Below, in pieces: positions 24,408-33,942 of a stretch of 64,000 nt of DNA. How positions within the stretch are numbered: position 1 is the first letter of the stretch; every line of letters begins with the position of its first letter. The DNA is taken from NCBI RefSeq assembly GCF_001723175.1, contig NC_064654.1:3162001-3226000 (forward strand), written 5' to 3'. The position numbers and the translations under genes are program-made. Source of the stretch: Penicillium oxalicum. Its lineage: Eukaryota; Ascomycota; Eurotiomycetes; Eurotiales; Aspergillaceae. A model generated the notes under the pieces. It did no database searches, was not told where the DNA came from, and worked only from the letters and a program-made list of their open reading frames with translations.

Positions 24408-24470
24408 TATATAAGGACGTCTCTCTGTTGTCTTCGATTTTTCTCTCCACATACACTGATCATCGAGGCC
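24408..24470 (+). promoter_or_regulatory. TATA box plus CT-rich start region without an obvious gene
   Basis: TATATAAG at 24408-24415 is followed within 50 bp by a CT-rich block and CCACATACACTGATC, the usual arrangement of a fungal RNA polymerase II core promoter and start site. No ATG occurs for about 200 bp downstream; the first one, at 24614, opens a 15-codon frame. A GTGAGT donor lies at 24551 with possible acceptors at about 24577 and 24657. It could drive a spliced non-coding RNA or a micropeptide gene, or be coincidental. Confidence 0.35.
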
Positions 24471-25414
24471 GCTCAGCTCTCTTTACTCGTTCGCGTCATA
24501 TTGTCTTTTGCTGTTGTCATTGCATTGCTTGATTGTCTGTTTGCACAGCGTGTGAGTTCGGGTTTTAGCATCGCATCAATCTGCTTCAATATCTTCTATC
24601 CTCCAATTCCTCCATGATGTTCTTCGGAAATCAACCTCTCTTTCGGTTCCTTAAACAGTAGGACTCATCTAAGATTGAAAATTTTCTGCACGACGATGCT
24701 TGAGGTATCACATTCTAGAGCTCGAATCATCTATGACGAGGCATAAATATTGAAACATGAAGCTGGATCTCTTTGTCAGCTTCACCGAGGGCCGACGGGC
24801 AGGTGAAGAGTTCCTCCTTTCTATGAGATATCTTCTCTCTCTCTCTGAAGTGAAGCACCGACCCCCACCCTCTCAGTAAACGAGCATGTCTTTTCTCTCC
24901 AGAGTCACTTGAGAAGAAGAGAGCCACTCCAAAAGGGATTTCGCGACTGGCCGAGAATTGACTCGAGCCCGATGGAGACTCGGCCATCAATAACCCGTGG
25001 CGGGCCTGTTCTCCACAAGTTCAACGATCTTTCTAAACACACCACTTGAGTCTTTCACACCAACAAAAAGATAGCGAATTGATATCGGGCCATGTCAATC
25101 CGGAAATTCTTGGTTTTCTGCAAATCTTCCTCTCTGGAAATTCCCTGCACATGCTATACAAGTTCTGCCAATGAAGAATGGCGCGATTTATGGGCTGTGA
25201 GATTTCAACACGGAATCTACCCACCATATCAAAGTCGGTACTGATTCCTCCACGACAATTGAAAGCTCTTGCCCTGGGTCCCAGAATCTGAAAGAGAAGA
25301 AAAGAAAGAGAGAATTTATAAGAAAGGAACATAAGAAGTTGCATGTCAACCATCTCCTGGAATTACGACGGCTCCCAATCTCACACTCCCTCAGTCCCGC
25401 AACACGCAAGAGTA

Positions 25415-26251
25415 TCACTCAAACTGATCCATCCAAACAGTCTCTGCCAACCTTTCCAGCTGCTGCTGCGAAATCTCCAAGTCTTTCTCCCTCGGACTGG
25501 ATGGCGGACGGAGGAACAGACTTTCAAAGGCGATCACAAGAGGAAAGTCGCTGATGTACGTCTGGTCTTTTCGCTTCGTGATTCGGATGACTTGGGATCG
25601 ATGGATGCGCTCATTTTGAATCTCCCACTTCTCGATTCGGATTTCTGGAACTGAACGGTTGATACGGAGAGTCAGGCATATCTTTGCTTTTCCGTTATGA
25701 GATTCCAGCCAGAAGCGTACGGAGGAGTTGAGATGGTAGTCACTCTCCGAGTATGCTACTTCGAGAACCACAGAGGGGAACTTTGACATTCCAGGAGGGC
25801 TTCTGAGTGGTTTCCAGGCATAGTCCGCTTGTTTTCCACGCGATCCTCCACGGATTTCCATCATTGAGATTGGTACCAGAGAGCGGGACATGTCCATCGA
25901 ATTGGCTGCTTCGAGCAGTATTTGATCCATCATACCTGACGCGATGCTGCGCGGAAGTAAAGGCATTCTGACCAAGAAGAGGTGCTCATTTGTATCAAAG
26001 GCCGAGATGTATTTATGGAGCTCATAAGCGTCTTCTTCGCGATTAATCGCTTCGATAGTTTCTGTGTCTGCGACGAAAAGAAGGAGATCGCCTGCTTCGG
26101 TTGAGGTCTCGAAGGCAGCGGATTCGGATTCGATGATGTCCAAACACTGCGACTCTCCTTGGTACGTGTATCGTTTGATTGCAGGTGGTAGGTCTTTTAG
26201 GAAAGTGTCACTGGGCTTTGGAAGGAGCTCATGGTCTTGTTGGGTCCACAT
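25415..26251 (-). CDS. Uncharacterised fungal protein with Uma2/PD-(D/E)XK-like core
   Basis: A single-exon gene for 278 residues from the ATG at 26251; the frame stays open to an ATG at 26362, which would add 37 residues containing a hydrophobic stretch and is less likely. I do not know a specific function. Residues ~150-205 contain ADYAWKPL, FPSVVLEVAYSES, FWLESHNGKAKICLTLRI, the pattern of a large lineage-specific group of fungal hypothetical proteins that resembles Uma2/PD-(D/E)XK nucleases. A catalytic PD-(D/E)XK site should read E-X-K after the central strand; here it is LEVA, so the lysine is missing and nuclease activity is doubtful. The N-terminus (ISYTYQGES-like region, ~25-45) and the C-terminal basic and coiled segment (PPSSPREKDLEISQQQLERL) frame this core. 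It converges with flbA. Confidence 0.6.
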   Translation of the reverse strand: MWTQQDHELLPKPSDTFLKDLPPAIKRYTYQGESQCLDIIESESAAFETSTEAGDLLLFVADTETIEAINREEDAYELHKYISAFDTNEHLFLVRMPLLPRSIASGMMDQILLEAANSMDMSRSLVPISMMEIRGGSRGKQADYAWKPLRSPPGMSKFPSVVLEVAYSESDYHLNSSVRFWLESHNGKAKICLTLRINRSVPEIRIEKWEIQNERIHRSQVIRITKRKDQTYISDFPLVIAFESLFLRPPSSPREKDLEISQQQLERLAETVWMDQFE

Positions 26252-26362
26252 GGTGATCGTTCTGTAGTTGGCAAAGGACGACGAGAGGATGATAGTCAGA
26301 AACCCCAGCAAGCTGCAGCCACTATGACGACCGAGATGTGGGCTGGGATTACTTAACTCCAT

Positions 26363-28162
26363 CCATCAACATAAGCAAGGAGAAAATACGGAGTCTTTTC
26401 CTTCAAGTTAAGCATCATTTTGTTTAGTGCCAGAGGCCATATTGATGGGAGGAGCTACTTCACGATGACGCTTCTAATATTGAACCAGGCCTGGTAGGAC
26501 CACTTCAGTAGGACCCTTGGCAAGGCCAAAAAATCCACCCGACAACCAAACCATGGACGCGATTTGTATAGAGCATAGGGATAAATTACAGACATGAAGC
26601 CCTGCACGCAACCAATAGCAGAGAATCCCAATCTGGAAACGTGCAGGTCTCGAAACCAGGTAGCCTGTCCAATCCAATCGGGACAACCTCGCCTGATGTC
26701 CAGGCACTGACTAGTAGTCCTAGCTATGACCGATGCGGAACTCATGCTACTACCAATACATTCAACTATCTGATCGAAAATTCGCATGCGTGAAAATGGT
26801 TCAAATTACCCTTCTTTTTTGTAGACTGTGTTTTTTTTGGTCCTGCCCAGGTTCCGGTCTATACGAACCAGACTTTTCATCGGAATTATAAAACTTTTGT
26901 GTTTCTCCAACTTAAGCCCTCATTTACTTGTGAGATAGGTAATCTCAGCTTTGTCCAAAACTGGTCGTCAAGTGAAATATTCGAAATTGCTCCCCGAAAA
27001 TCGGTTGATTCTTCGAAAGCCAACGAGTAGGTAAGGCTGCGAGCATTGATTCTTTTTTTTCAACTTCCATGCTATCCCATTTATCTTCTTGTTTAGCTGT
27101 CGCAGGCTAGGTCAATTAGGGCACAGCATACCTATACCTCATAGGAGTAGAGGTTGGAACCTCATGGGCCAGGTTCCCTGAGATGGAAACTTTGTAGCGC
27201 CCACATGCTCCTTCCAGGGCCTCACTTGTACTATCTTGTGAGCTGGTCCTGAGATTGCATCATCATCAAGTAGATGCTACATGGAAAAGACTCAACCATG
27301 CCCCAGAGACAAAGACCCAAGGTCCAGGGGCCAGAAAAACGGCACACTGTCTCAGTCTGGAACAAAGCGGGAGAAACATCTATGGGTATATCGGGCACCT
27401 GTGACTGTAACAGTCTGCAGGGTTTCAGGATAGTTGGAATTACACTCTGTCTCAGTCTGTTGTGTCAGTAACGAGACTCCCTAAACGGAGGAGGACCTTG
27501 ACCCTAACTACATGCGGGAATCGTCAATAGGTGTCACTCTCTCGGCTGTCGTATGAAATGGGTGAATGTCTTATATTCACAGTCCACCTATAGTAAGTAT
27601 ATACCCATCGGGTAATATCTCGTCAAGTCAATCAAATAAATGTATGAGACCTGCTATAAAGCCGTCCGTGAACTTTTAGGAGTGTAGATAATGATAAGGT
27701 AGAGACTCTAGCGCTTGAGCTACACGTATAATACATGGTTTTGAAAATGGGTCCATCTCAACTAGCTAGCATAAATTATCCGTATAGACAAGTAGGATGA
27801 AGCTTAAATTTCAAGGAAAAAAAGAGACCAACGTCAACCACTGTGAAAAGGGAAAGAGAAAAAGGGTTCCGCTCGAAGCCAACGCCCTATCGTTCGATGG
27901 GACATGGGGTTTTCAAACGAACACGCCAAATGATTATCTGCGGGACATGGGTAGCGGGGTCATCATTTTTAGACAATGGAAAAAAAAAGACTCAATATTT
28001 TTCGTCAATTATGAAGTTGCGTCAATACATCCGTACCCGTGTACGTGCTGCTATCGATAATATGGGCCATATTCCATCGTCAGGCCCTTGCCAGGAAGAG
28101 CTGCACTCATAAGGGTAATTTTGACCATAGTGTCAAAGATGCTGCTTACTCATCAAGCACTT
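26363..28162. other. Intergenic region before tRNA-Cys
   Basis: About 1.8 kb with no recognised gene. A 110-codon minus-strand frame at 26455-26787 begins with ATG but shows no known motif. Several T-rich stretches; nothing else to note. Confidence 0.55.
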
Positions 28163-28235
28163 GCACCGGTGGCTCAGTGGTTAGCGCGTGGGATTGCAGA
28201 TCCTAAGGTCGGGCGTTCAAATCGCCCTCGGTGCT
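28163..28235 (+). tRNA. tRNA-Cys(GCA)
   Basis: A complete 73-nt cloverleaf without intron. The acceptor stem GCACCGG pairs with TCGGTGC (one G-T pair), the D arm contains GGCTCAGTGGTTAGC, the anticodon stem TGGGA pairs with TCCTA around the loop TTGCAGA (anticodon GCA), the variable loop is AGGTC, and the T arm is GGGCG-TTCAAAT-CGCCC. The discriminator base is T, as in cysteine tRNAs. A and B box internal promoter sequences are present in the D and T arms. The D stem has one mismatch (T-C at the third pair). Confidence 0.95.
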
Positions 28236-28659
28236 CGGTGTTTCCTTTATCTTTTGTTTTTTTTGTGTAGCCCTGTGTTCTTTTCCCTTTCGTCCACAGA
28301 TAATTTAGTCCAACCATGGTGAGGGAGCATTATCTTTCTGGGCCATACAAGTCTCTCTGCTTAGATGAGAGGTTGCAAATGACTGCTTGCTGTGTGACCC
28401 TTGATTGGTTCCAACCCTTTACTTTTTGCAAAATCGAGTCGAGTTCCTATGCATCTAGTGTAAACTCACGACCATTCGAAATAAGACCCAAAGAGGATGG
28501 AACACCAGTAAACAATGTTCAGCTGATGGACAAAAATGCACAAAGTCGCCAAAAGGTATCGTGGACTGAGATGGCAAAAAGAGATAGAAATACAAAGTCA
28601 GGGTAATGAAGCTACTGGCGGGGGAAAAACCAACGAAAGGAGGAATTACGTCGTTTACT
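28236..28659. other. Spacer between tRNA-Cys and cdc73 3' end
   Basis: About 420 bp holding the tRNA terminator and presumably the cdc73 3' UTR; nothing else recognised. Confidence 0.6.
28252..28264 (+). terminator. RNA polymerase III T-run terminator
   Basis: A TTTT (28252-28255) followed by eight T (28257-28264) starting 17 bp after the tRNA-Cys 3' end, the normal type and distance of a polymerase III stop signal. Confidence 0.75.
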
Positions 28660-30167
28660 CTATTTGGTTCCCCAGCCACGCAGTTTCATGCCTTCTTCGA
28701 TAGCGGTCCAGATACCTTCAACGACCTCTCGGTCACGCCAGCGACCTCCGCCATGAATGCCACCTTTCTCGTCCCATCGCTCCACTGCAAAGCTTTGCAC
28801 TCCACGGCCCCAGCCCTTGACGGTGGATGGGACATCCTCACCCCGCCATCCAACGTAGATGCCGGTGGCATGTTTGAACAGCTCCGGCGGAGATGACCAT
28901 TTGTATGATTTGAATTGCCACGTCTGTCCGGTAGTGAAAACAGCCACGAGCCTTGACCAGTATTCAGGCTTAAAGTTGGTCGTTCCATCAACAAGAATGA
29001 ATTTCGTAGGCTTGAGGCCTCGACTGCCGGCGGCCGAGCCGACAGCCCCGGCAGAGGGATTGGACGGATCGTTCTTGAGACGAAGTGGACGCTTCAATTC
29101 CATAAAGTTGGCCTCGGTGGACATGCTCAGCGTAGGATGATCCGGGGGCACGAAGATGCCGTCTTGAAGGAAAGATTTGATGTTTGACATGCGGATGAGA
29201 GATGAGGCGGAGGGGGAGAGGAGGATGATCGGGTCGGGACGGGAGCTGGGCTTGCGAGATGGCAAGGGCAACCCGGCTGATGGTGCTGGAACCATCGCGG
29301 TAGGCTTGACGCCGGGCTTAGCACCAGGCTGACCGGGACGGTCCCGGCTGCGGTCGAAGAAGATGGCGGCAGTCTTGCGGACGTGCGAGAAGTCCTGTAG
29401 AGCAAGAGAAATCGTTAGCATCTGGCTCTTCACCCCGTGGCATCCAGAACGTGGTCCTTATAAGGCAACACAAGATTCAAACGTACCGTGGGCTTGATTC
29501 CCCGAAGGAGCGTGTTTCGATCACCCGTCTTGCGTTCTCCGTTGTAGATCTCTTGCAGACGAGGATCAATCTGCTTTTGTGGCCGACCAGCCTGACCTGC
29601 GACGGCCACACTCCCACTGGGAGCCATTGGTACTCCCCCGGTAGCGCCAGAGGCCACACCAGCAGCCGCATCGGCCTGGGCCTGACCAGCAGCAGCAGCA
29701 GCTTCCGCAGCGGCCGCAGCGCCCTCAAGCGGCTTGATGTATTCGCTCTCATCAGAGGCGCCCTCCAGCCATGTGATCAGGTCCAGTCGCTCAACAAAGA
29801 CCAAATTTTGAACCTCTTCCGCCTTTCCATCTCCTGTTGATGTCTTTTGCTTGAGCGCCTCGGTGAGCTCTTGCGCAGAAGCAATGTACTCTGGAATCGC
29901 GACATCTTTCTTCTGCCACGCGAAAAAGATACTGCGCAGATCAACTGCCGTATTTGTTGTATTGGAGACAAAACGCGTGGGCTCCGTCAGAGAAAATGTG
30001 TGTGGAGAAGGTTGATGAAAGAAAAGGTGGGTGGCCTGCGCGAGGTCCTCTGTCGCATCTTGCTCCGATAGCTCGGAAGAGGTGGTTGGCGTGGGTAGGG
30101 AGGCAACGGCAATGGCTCGTCGGAGCGAGAGTAGGGGATCCTGGAAAGATGGATCCATTGTGGCCAT
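28660..30167 (-). CDS. cdc73: Paf1 complex subunit Cdc73 (parafibromin family)
   Basis: Cdc73, a nuclear subunit of the Paf1 complex that travels with RNA polymerase II and supports histone modification and elongation. Exons 30167-29487 and 29394-28660 (GTACGT donor, CTACAG acceptor, phase 0); 471 residues. The N-terminal half has DPLLSLRRAIAVAS and a Cdc73 helical region with LDLITWLEG, then an Ala/Gly-rich linker (~155-195) and the conserved RLQEIYNGERKTGDRNTLLRGIKPT leading into the intron, which is the usual position for the family's LRGIKPT-DFSHV junction (quoted here as pieces). The C-terminal Ras-like domain (~310-471) includes PTKFILVDG, QFKSYKWSSP, GIYVGW and the terminal helix. It is followed downstream by tRNA-Cys and shares strand with set3. 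Confidence 0.92.
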
Positions 30168-31139
30168 TTTTAGCCAGTCAGCCCGCAGTAAATCAAGGTG
30201 AAGCTGTTAGCAGCGGGGTGGTGTTTGGTCAAAGGTGGGCGCAGGGTGGTTCCAGATATCATTGACTGGCCGGCCCTGGAGCTCGTGATGCACGTGACTT
30301 GTGCGTATGCCGTCGCTTCAATGTTTGATCAAGTCCTGTGGTCTTCAGAGGCATCTCTCACAGAGCAAGATGCTCAAAACTCTGTTTCAATACCTGGTCT
30401 ATCGAGCTCACATTAATTTTGACATACACTACATGACCACTTTGTGTAGGGACTGGGGATCACTTGCTGTCCTGCAATGAGACCTGCTCCAAGAGGGAAC
30501 CAACCTCCCACGGCATTCCAGATCTCTCAGCTATCATTGCATCGGTCTTCATCTAGTACACATGATGCCAAAGAGAGGAGGATATTTGAGTATTCATAAA
30601 TCGATTGAGCTTTAGAAAATATTCTTCCGTCCATGGTATCAAAAATGAGAGACGAGATTCAAAATCCAGTCGAGACCCGCAATACTCTCACAAGGCGCTG
30701 TTGGAATTTTGATTGAGGTGACCAAAGTCGGCCAAAGGAAAGAAAAAGAGCGCAATAAGTATAGAACAAGGAGTATCACTAAAACAATCCATCCCAAAGC
30801 CCAGCCTGGCCATATTGAAACCTGGTATCTCCGTAAACTGGCCGTGTGAGGTATTCGCGCCGTGTACGCCATACAAGGGAATCAACCGAAACCACAAAAC
30901 CCAAACCGAACAACTTCTCACACAAAACACAGAGCTTGCACTCAACATAACGCCGTAGGATCACATCTTATGGAGGACTGAAAATCAGTTCGCAAGGAAG
31001 AAAAATTTTGAGTCGTGGAGAACGTGAGCCCTTCAAGAAAGAGGAAGGATTCGATCGCACATCAACCGAGGCATCCGCCAACCCAGGCCACAAGTATTAC
31101 TATCAAATAGCAAGTAGAAGGGGGTATTGAAAGACAAGT
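30168..31139. other. cdc73 promoter and set3 3' flank
   Basis: About 970 bp between the set3 stop and the cdc73 start on the same strand. It must contain the cdc73 promoter. CACGTG occurs at about 30292. No gene recognised. Confidence 0.55.
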
Positions 31140-33942
31140 TCATGAAGGTATGGAAGATAAAGGTGGCTGGGTTGGCTCTGGTGCGTCTTTCATGACAACA
31201 TCAGGGGATCCATGAGATTCTAGAGGGGCATCGGATGCTGGCTGAATCAGCGGTGGGCCTTCACTCGTATCAACAGCATCGCCGGGCAGAGAAGTCACAG
31301 GGGACTGCTGTGCACCAGTGAAAGCCTGGCTCTGCGTCCTCTCAGAGGCGGGAGTGGACATTGTTCCCCTTCGGATCAGATAATCTCCAAGGCTGAGCTT
31401 CTTCTTTGCAGGAGTCGGAGCAGGAGCAGGAGCACTCTGTGAGGGGGCGGCCGGATGCGGCGCAGCATTCAGGGCGGAAGGCGAATAGATGCTTGAATGA
31501 GAAGTAGAGGTCGGGCTGGCGGCACCTTGAACGTTGCGAGAGGTCGGGGGAGGCGTGGGAACAATTAATTTGGAGAGGGGCCGAGAAACCCGGGTATTAT
31601 GCGCGGCAGTTGATGGCCAGGGAGGAGGAATGACAGGCTTGCAGATATCCATCGGGTCACCATCGGGCGAGAGGTGTGGGGTCGTACCTGGCAGTTCGTC
31701 CGATTTCTGGCTCACTAGAGTAGGAGGAGACATCGAAGGACCATACTCAGATACGGTGGCATCGGTTTTCTCATGCTTCGTCAGAGGTGACAGCGTCGGC
31801 GAAGAATAGTTTCCACCAAAGACAACAGAATCAGAACCAGCCGAAGACAACTCTTGCCGAGCCAACTCCTGTGCGCGAGCACGTTCATCCCGGAACCGCT
31901 CGAGGATTCTCAGGCCTCTTGGGACAAACGCGGGTCCCATGTGAGAAGAAGCCTCGCGAACGGCATCGTATTCAGACCCCGCAAGATCACACTGAATACC
32001 CGTGTCACTGTAGGCGATGCGACTGAGAGGTGATTGGGCAAAGGGTGTGTTGGACCCAGAAGTCCTACGAGGTGTACCATGACGACCGCCCACGACGAGC
32101 CCAGGAGACGTAGCAGTTGTTGGTGAATGTGAACGCGCTGTATCGAGGTGCAATGACTTGGCTGTACCGCGATGAGGCCCTATGGACCCCATCTGAGCGT
32201 TAGTGGAGACGACGGGGGAAATCGCACGTGGACCACTGGCGCGTTTCTTTTTCTTGTGCACGGCGGGCCGAGTGTCCTGTTGCTCGAGCTGCTGAAATTG
32301 TTTCTCGGCGTCCGCGATTTTCCGCTTCTCACGCGTCGAAAGTTCAGAGGGTCCCGTCATGGCGGGACTGAGGTCCCGACTGTGTGGATGGCCGCGTGCT
32401 GAACCAGTGGAAGATCGACTCTCAAGCGCAGCCTCGTCGTCTTCGGGATGCTTGTGGTCTCGCTCCCGGCACGACTGGTGGAAGCGCGATTCGGTTCGCG
32501 GGGGGAGGTGACGGGTTTCGCCTTTGGTTTCTTGCGCTTGCCGTTTGTTTGCTTAGTCGCATCAAGCCACTTTGGGTGTCGCCTGCGATCTAGGCTAGCC
32601 AAAAGACAATGTGGCTGATCGCAAGCGCATCCTCCAAATTGGCAAGCGTATTACTGATGCAAATCGCGGCGGCTTCCGTCGCACAATCTTCCTGTTGTTT
32701 GACGAGACCGTTTGTCGATTCGAAGAAATGTGAATCCAGATACCACATGACCGTGATCTCCGAATTTGCAGGAATATCTTCTTTGGCCACGAAGCAGAAG
32801 TGGTATTCGACATCATTGGTAATAAAAATCTTCATGGTCACGTTCGGACGGCAAGATCGGCGGGTGTATCGCAAAATGCTCCCTTCGTGGCGGCTGTCGA
32901 TGTACAGAGGAAGATGAGAGCTGAAGAAGACAAAGGGTTCCGGATGACGAAGCTCAGGCCAGCGGTTCTTGGGATCGAGGCAATAGTCATCAAAGACGCC
33001 AACCTTGCCGGTGATCTCACCCACAACGTGATCCTTGCGTACTGGGTCCAACGTTCGGACGATTTTCCACGTTGGATGTCGCCCGCCGATGTCGATGGAT
33101 GAGTCCGTGACGACGTCCGTCTTGAGCACGGGCCAGCGAGATTTGTCCAGCGCGGCGTCGGACCGATTGAATGTGTTCTCGGCACCTCCATTCGTGACCC
33201 GTGACAAGGTTTCCGGATGTTTCACCCAAGTGGCTGTACTATCCAGCAGACTCACGTTGACGAAGAGATTGCTGTCCATATCCACGCGTTCATTGTCGTG
33301 ATCGTATAGACTAAGGAATTCGTTGGAGAAAAGAGGAATCGAAGGTACAGGGAATTTCGTGGGACTTGGTGCGATCGAGGTAGACGAACGACGCTTCCGG
33401 GATTCGACGGGAAATGACGGAACAGTGGCAGGGGTGCTGATCGACGCGGAGGACCGGTGGCCATTTTTCGCCTTTTTGGCTACAGGCTGCTCGCGAGCTG
33501 CAGACTCGCTTCGATGGTGTCCAAATCCATTGAGGTCACTCTCTCGAGCCTTTTTCTTGTGTGACTTGGCGGCGGATCGCTTCTTCCGGTCACCATCCTC
33601 GCTCTGCTCCCGGATCCGCCGTTGACGTTGGCGCTCGACGGCGCGACGGGCGTCCAATGCACGGGGTTCACAATCCACGCAGTTGTGCACATCTGGGACC
33701 CTCTTGTCAGGGTAGTAGCAGATGATATGCTGCCACGTCTCGCACCCCTCGCAAAAGACCGTGCTGCCATCATCTTCGTCAAAAAGACAGATGCATTTGA
33801 TCGTGTAAGGCTCCTCTTCATCGGGCGCAACCGAGTCGGAAATCGCCCCATTCGCGATCGGAGAGCCCAGAGGAGCAGGGACGGAGCCCGGATATGAATC
33901 CGTGATGGCGTGCGTGATGGCGAGGGAGGAGGTATCTGTCAT
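31140..33942 (-). CDS. set3: Set3-type PHD-SET chromatin protein, read through two apparent 1-nt deletions
   Basis: The Set3 scaffold of the Set3C histone deacetylase complex: a PHD finger that binds H3K4-methylated tails plus a SET domain believed to be catalytically inactive. From the ATG at 33942 the PHD finger lies at ~48-95 (IKCICLFDEDDG, FCEGCETWQHIICYY, HNCVDCEP) and the SET domain at ~290-430 (FVFFSSHLPLYIDSR, RRSCRPNV, FVAKEDIPANSEITVMWY). After ISNTLAN the frame is lost: the conserved GGCACDQPHCLLA continues one frame over, as if one T were missing from a T run at 32636-32638. A second equal shift near 32445 (C run) restores the frame leading to the C-terminal MTGPSELSTREKRKIADAEK block and the Pro/Ser-rich tail. 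Corrected length would be 934 residues. Splicing cannot explain the shifts; the first would need a ~23-nt intron. Confidence 0.85.

Larger units (their letters stand above)
23279..25414. other. Intergenic region after flbA, with an orphan promoter
   Basis: About 2.1 kb between flbA and a convergent gene. It holds a 19-base C run at 24100-24118, a TATA/CT-type promoter at 24408 and a CT repeat around 24830-24845. No ORF longer than a few dozen codons with a real ATG follows that promoter. Confidence 0.6.

Noticed and set aside
26455..26787. 110-codon minus-strand frame with ATG
   Set aside because: No recognisable domain and no supporting promoter or conserved neighbour; left unannotated.
32615..32642. 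Very short intron to explain the first set3 frame change
   Set aside because: The available GT and AG are only about 23 bases apart, too short for splicing; a one-base deletion fits the conserved flanks better.
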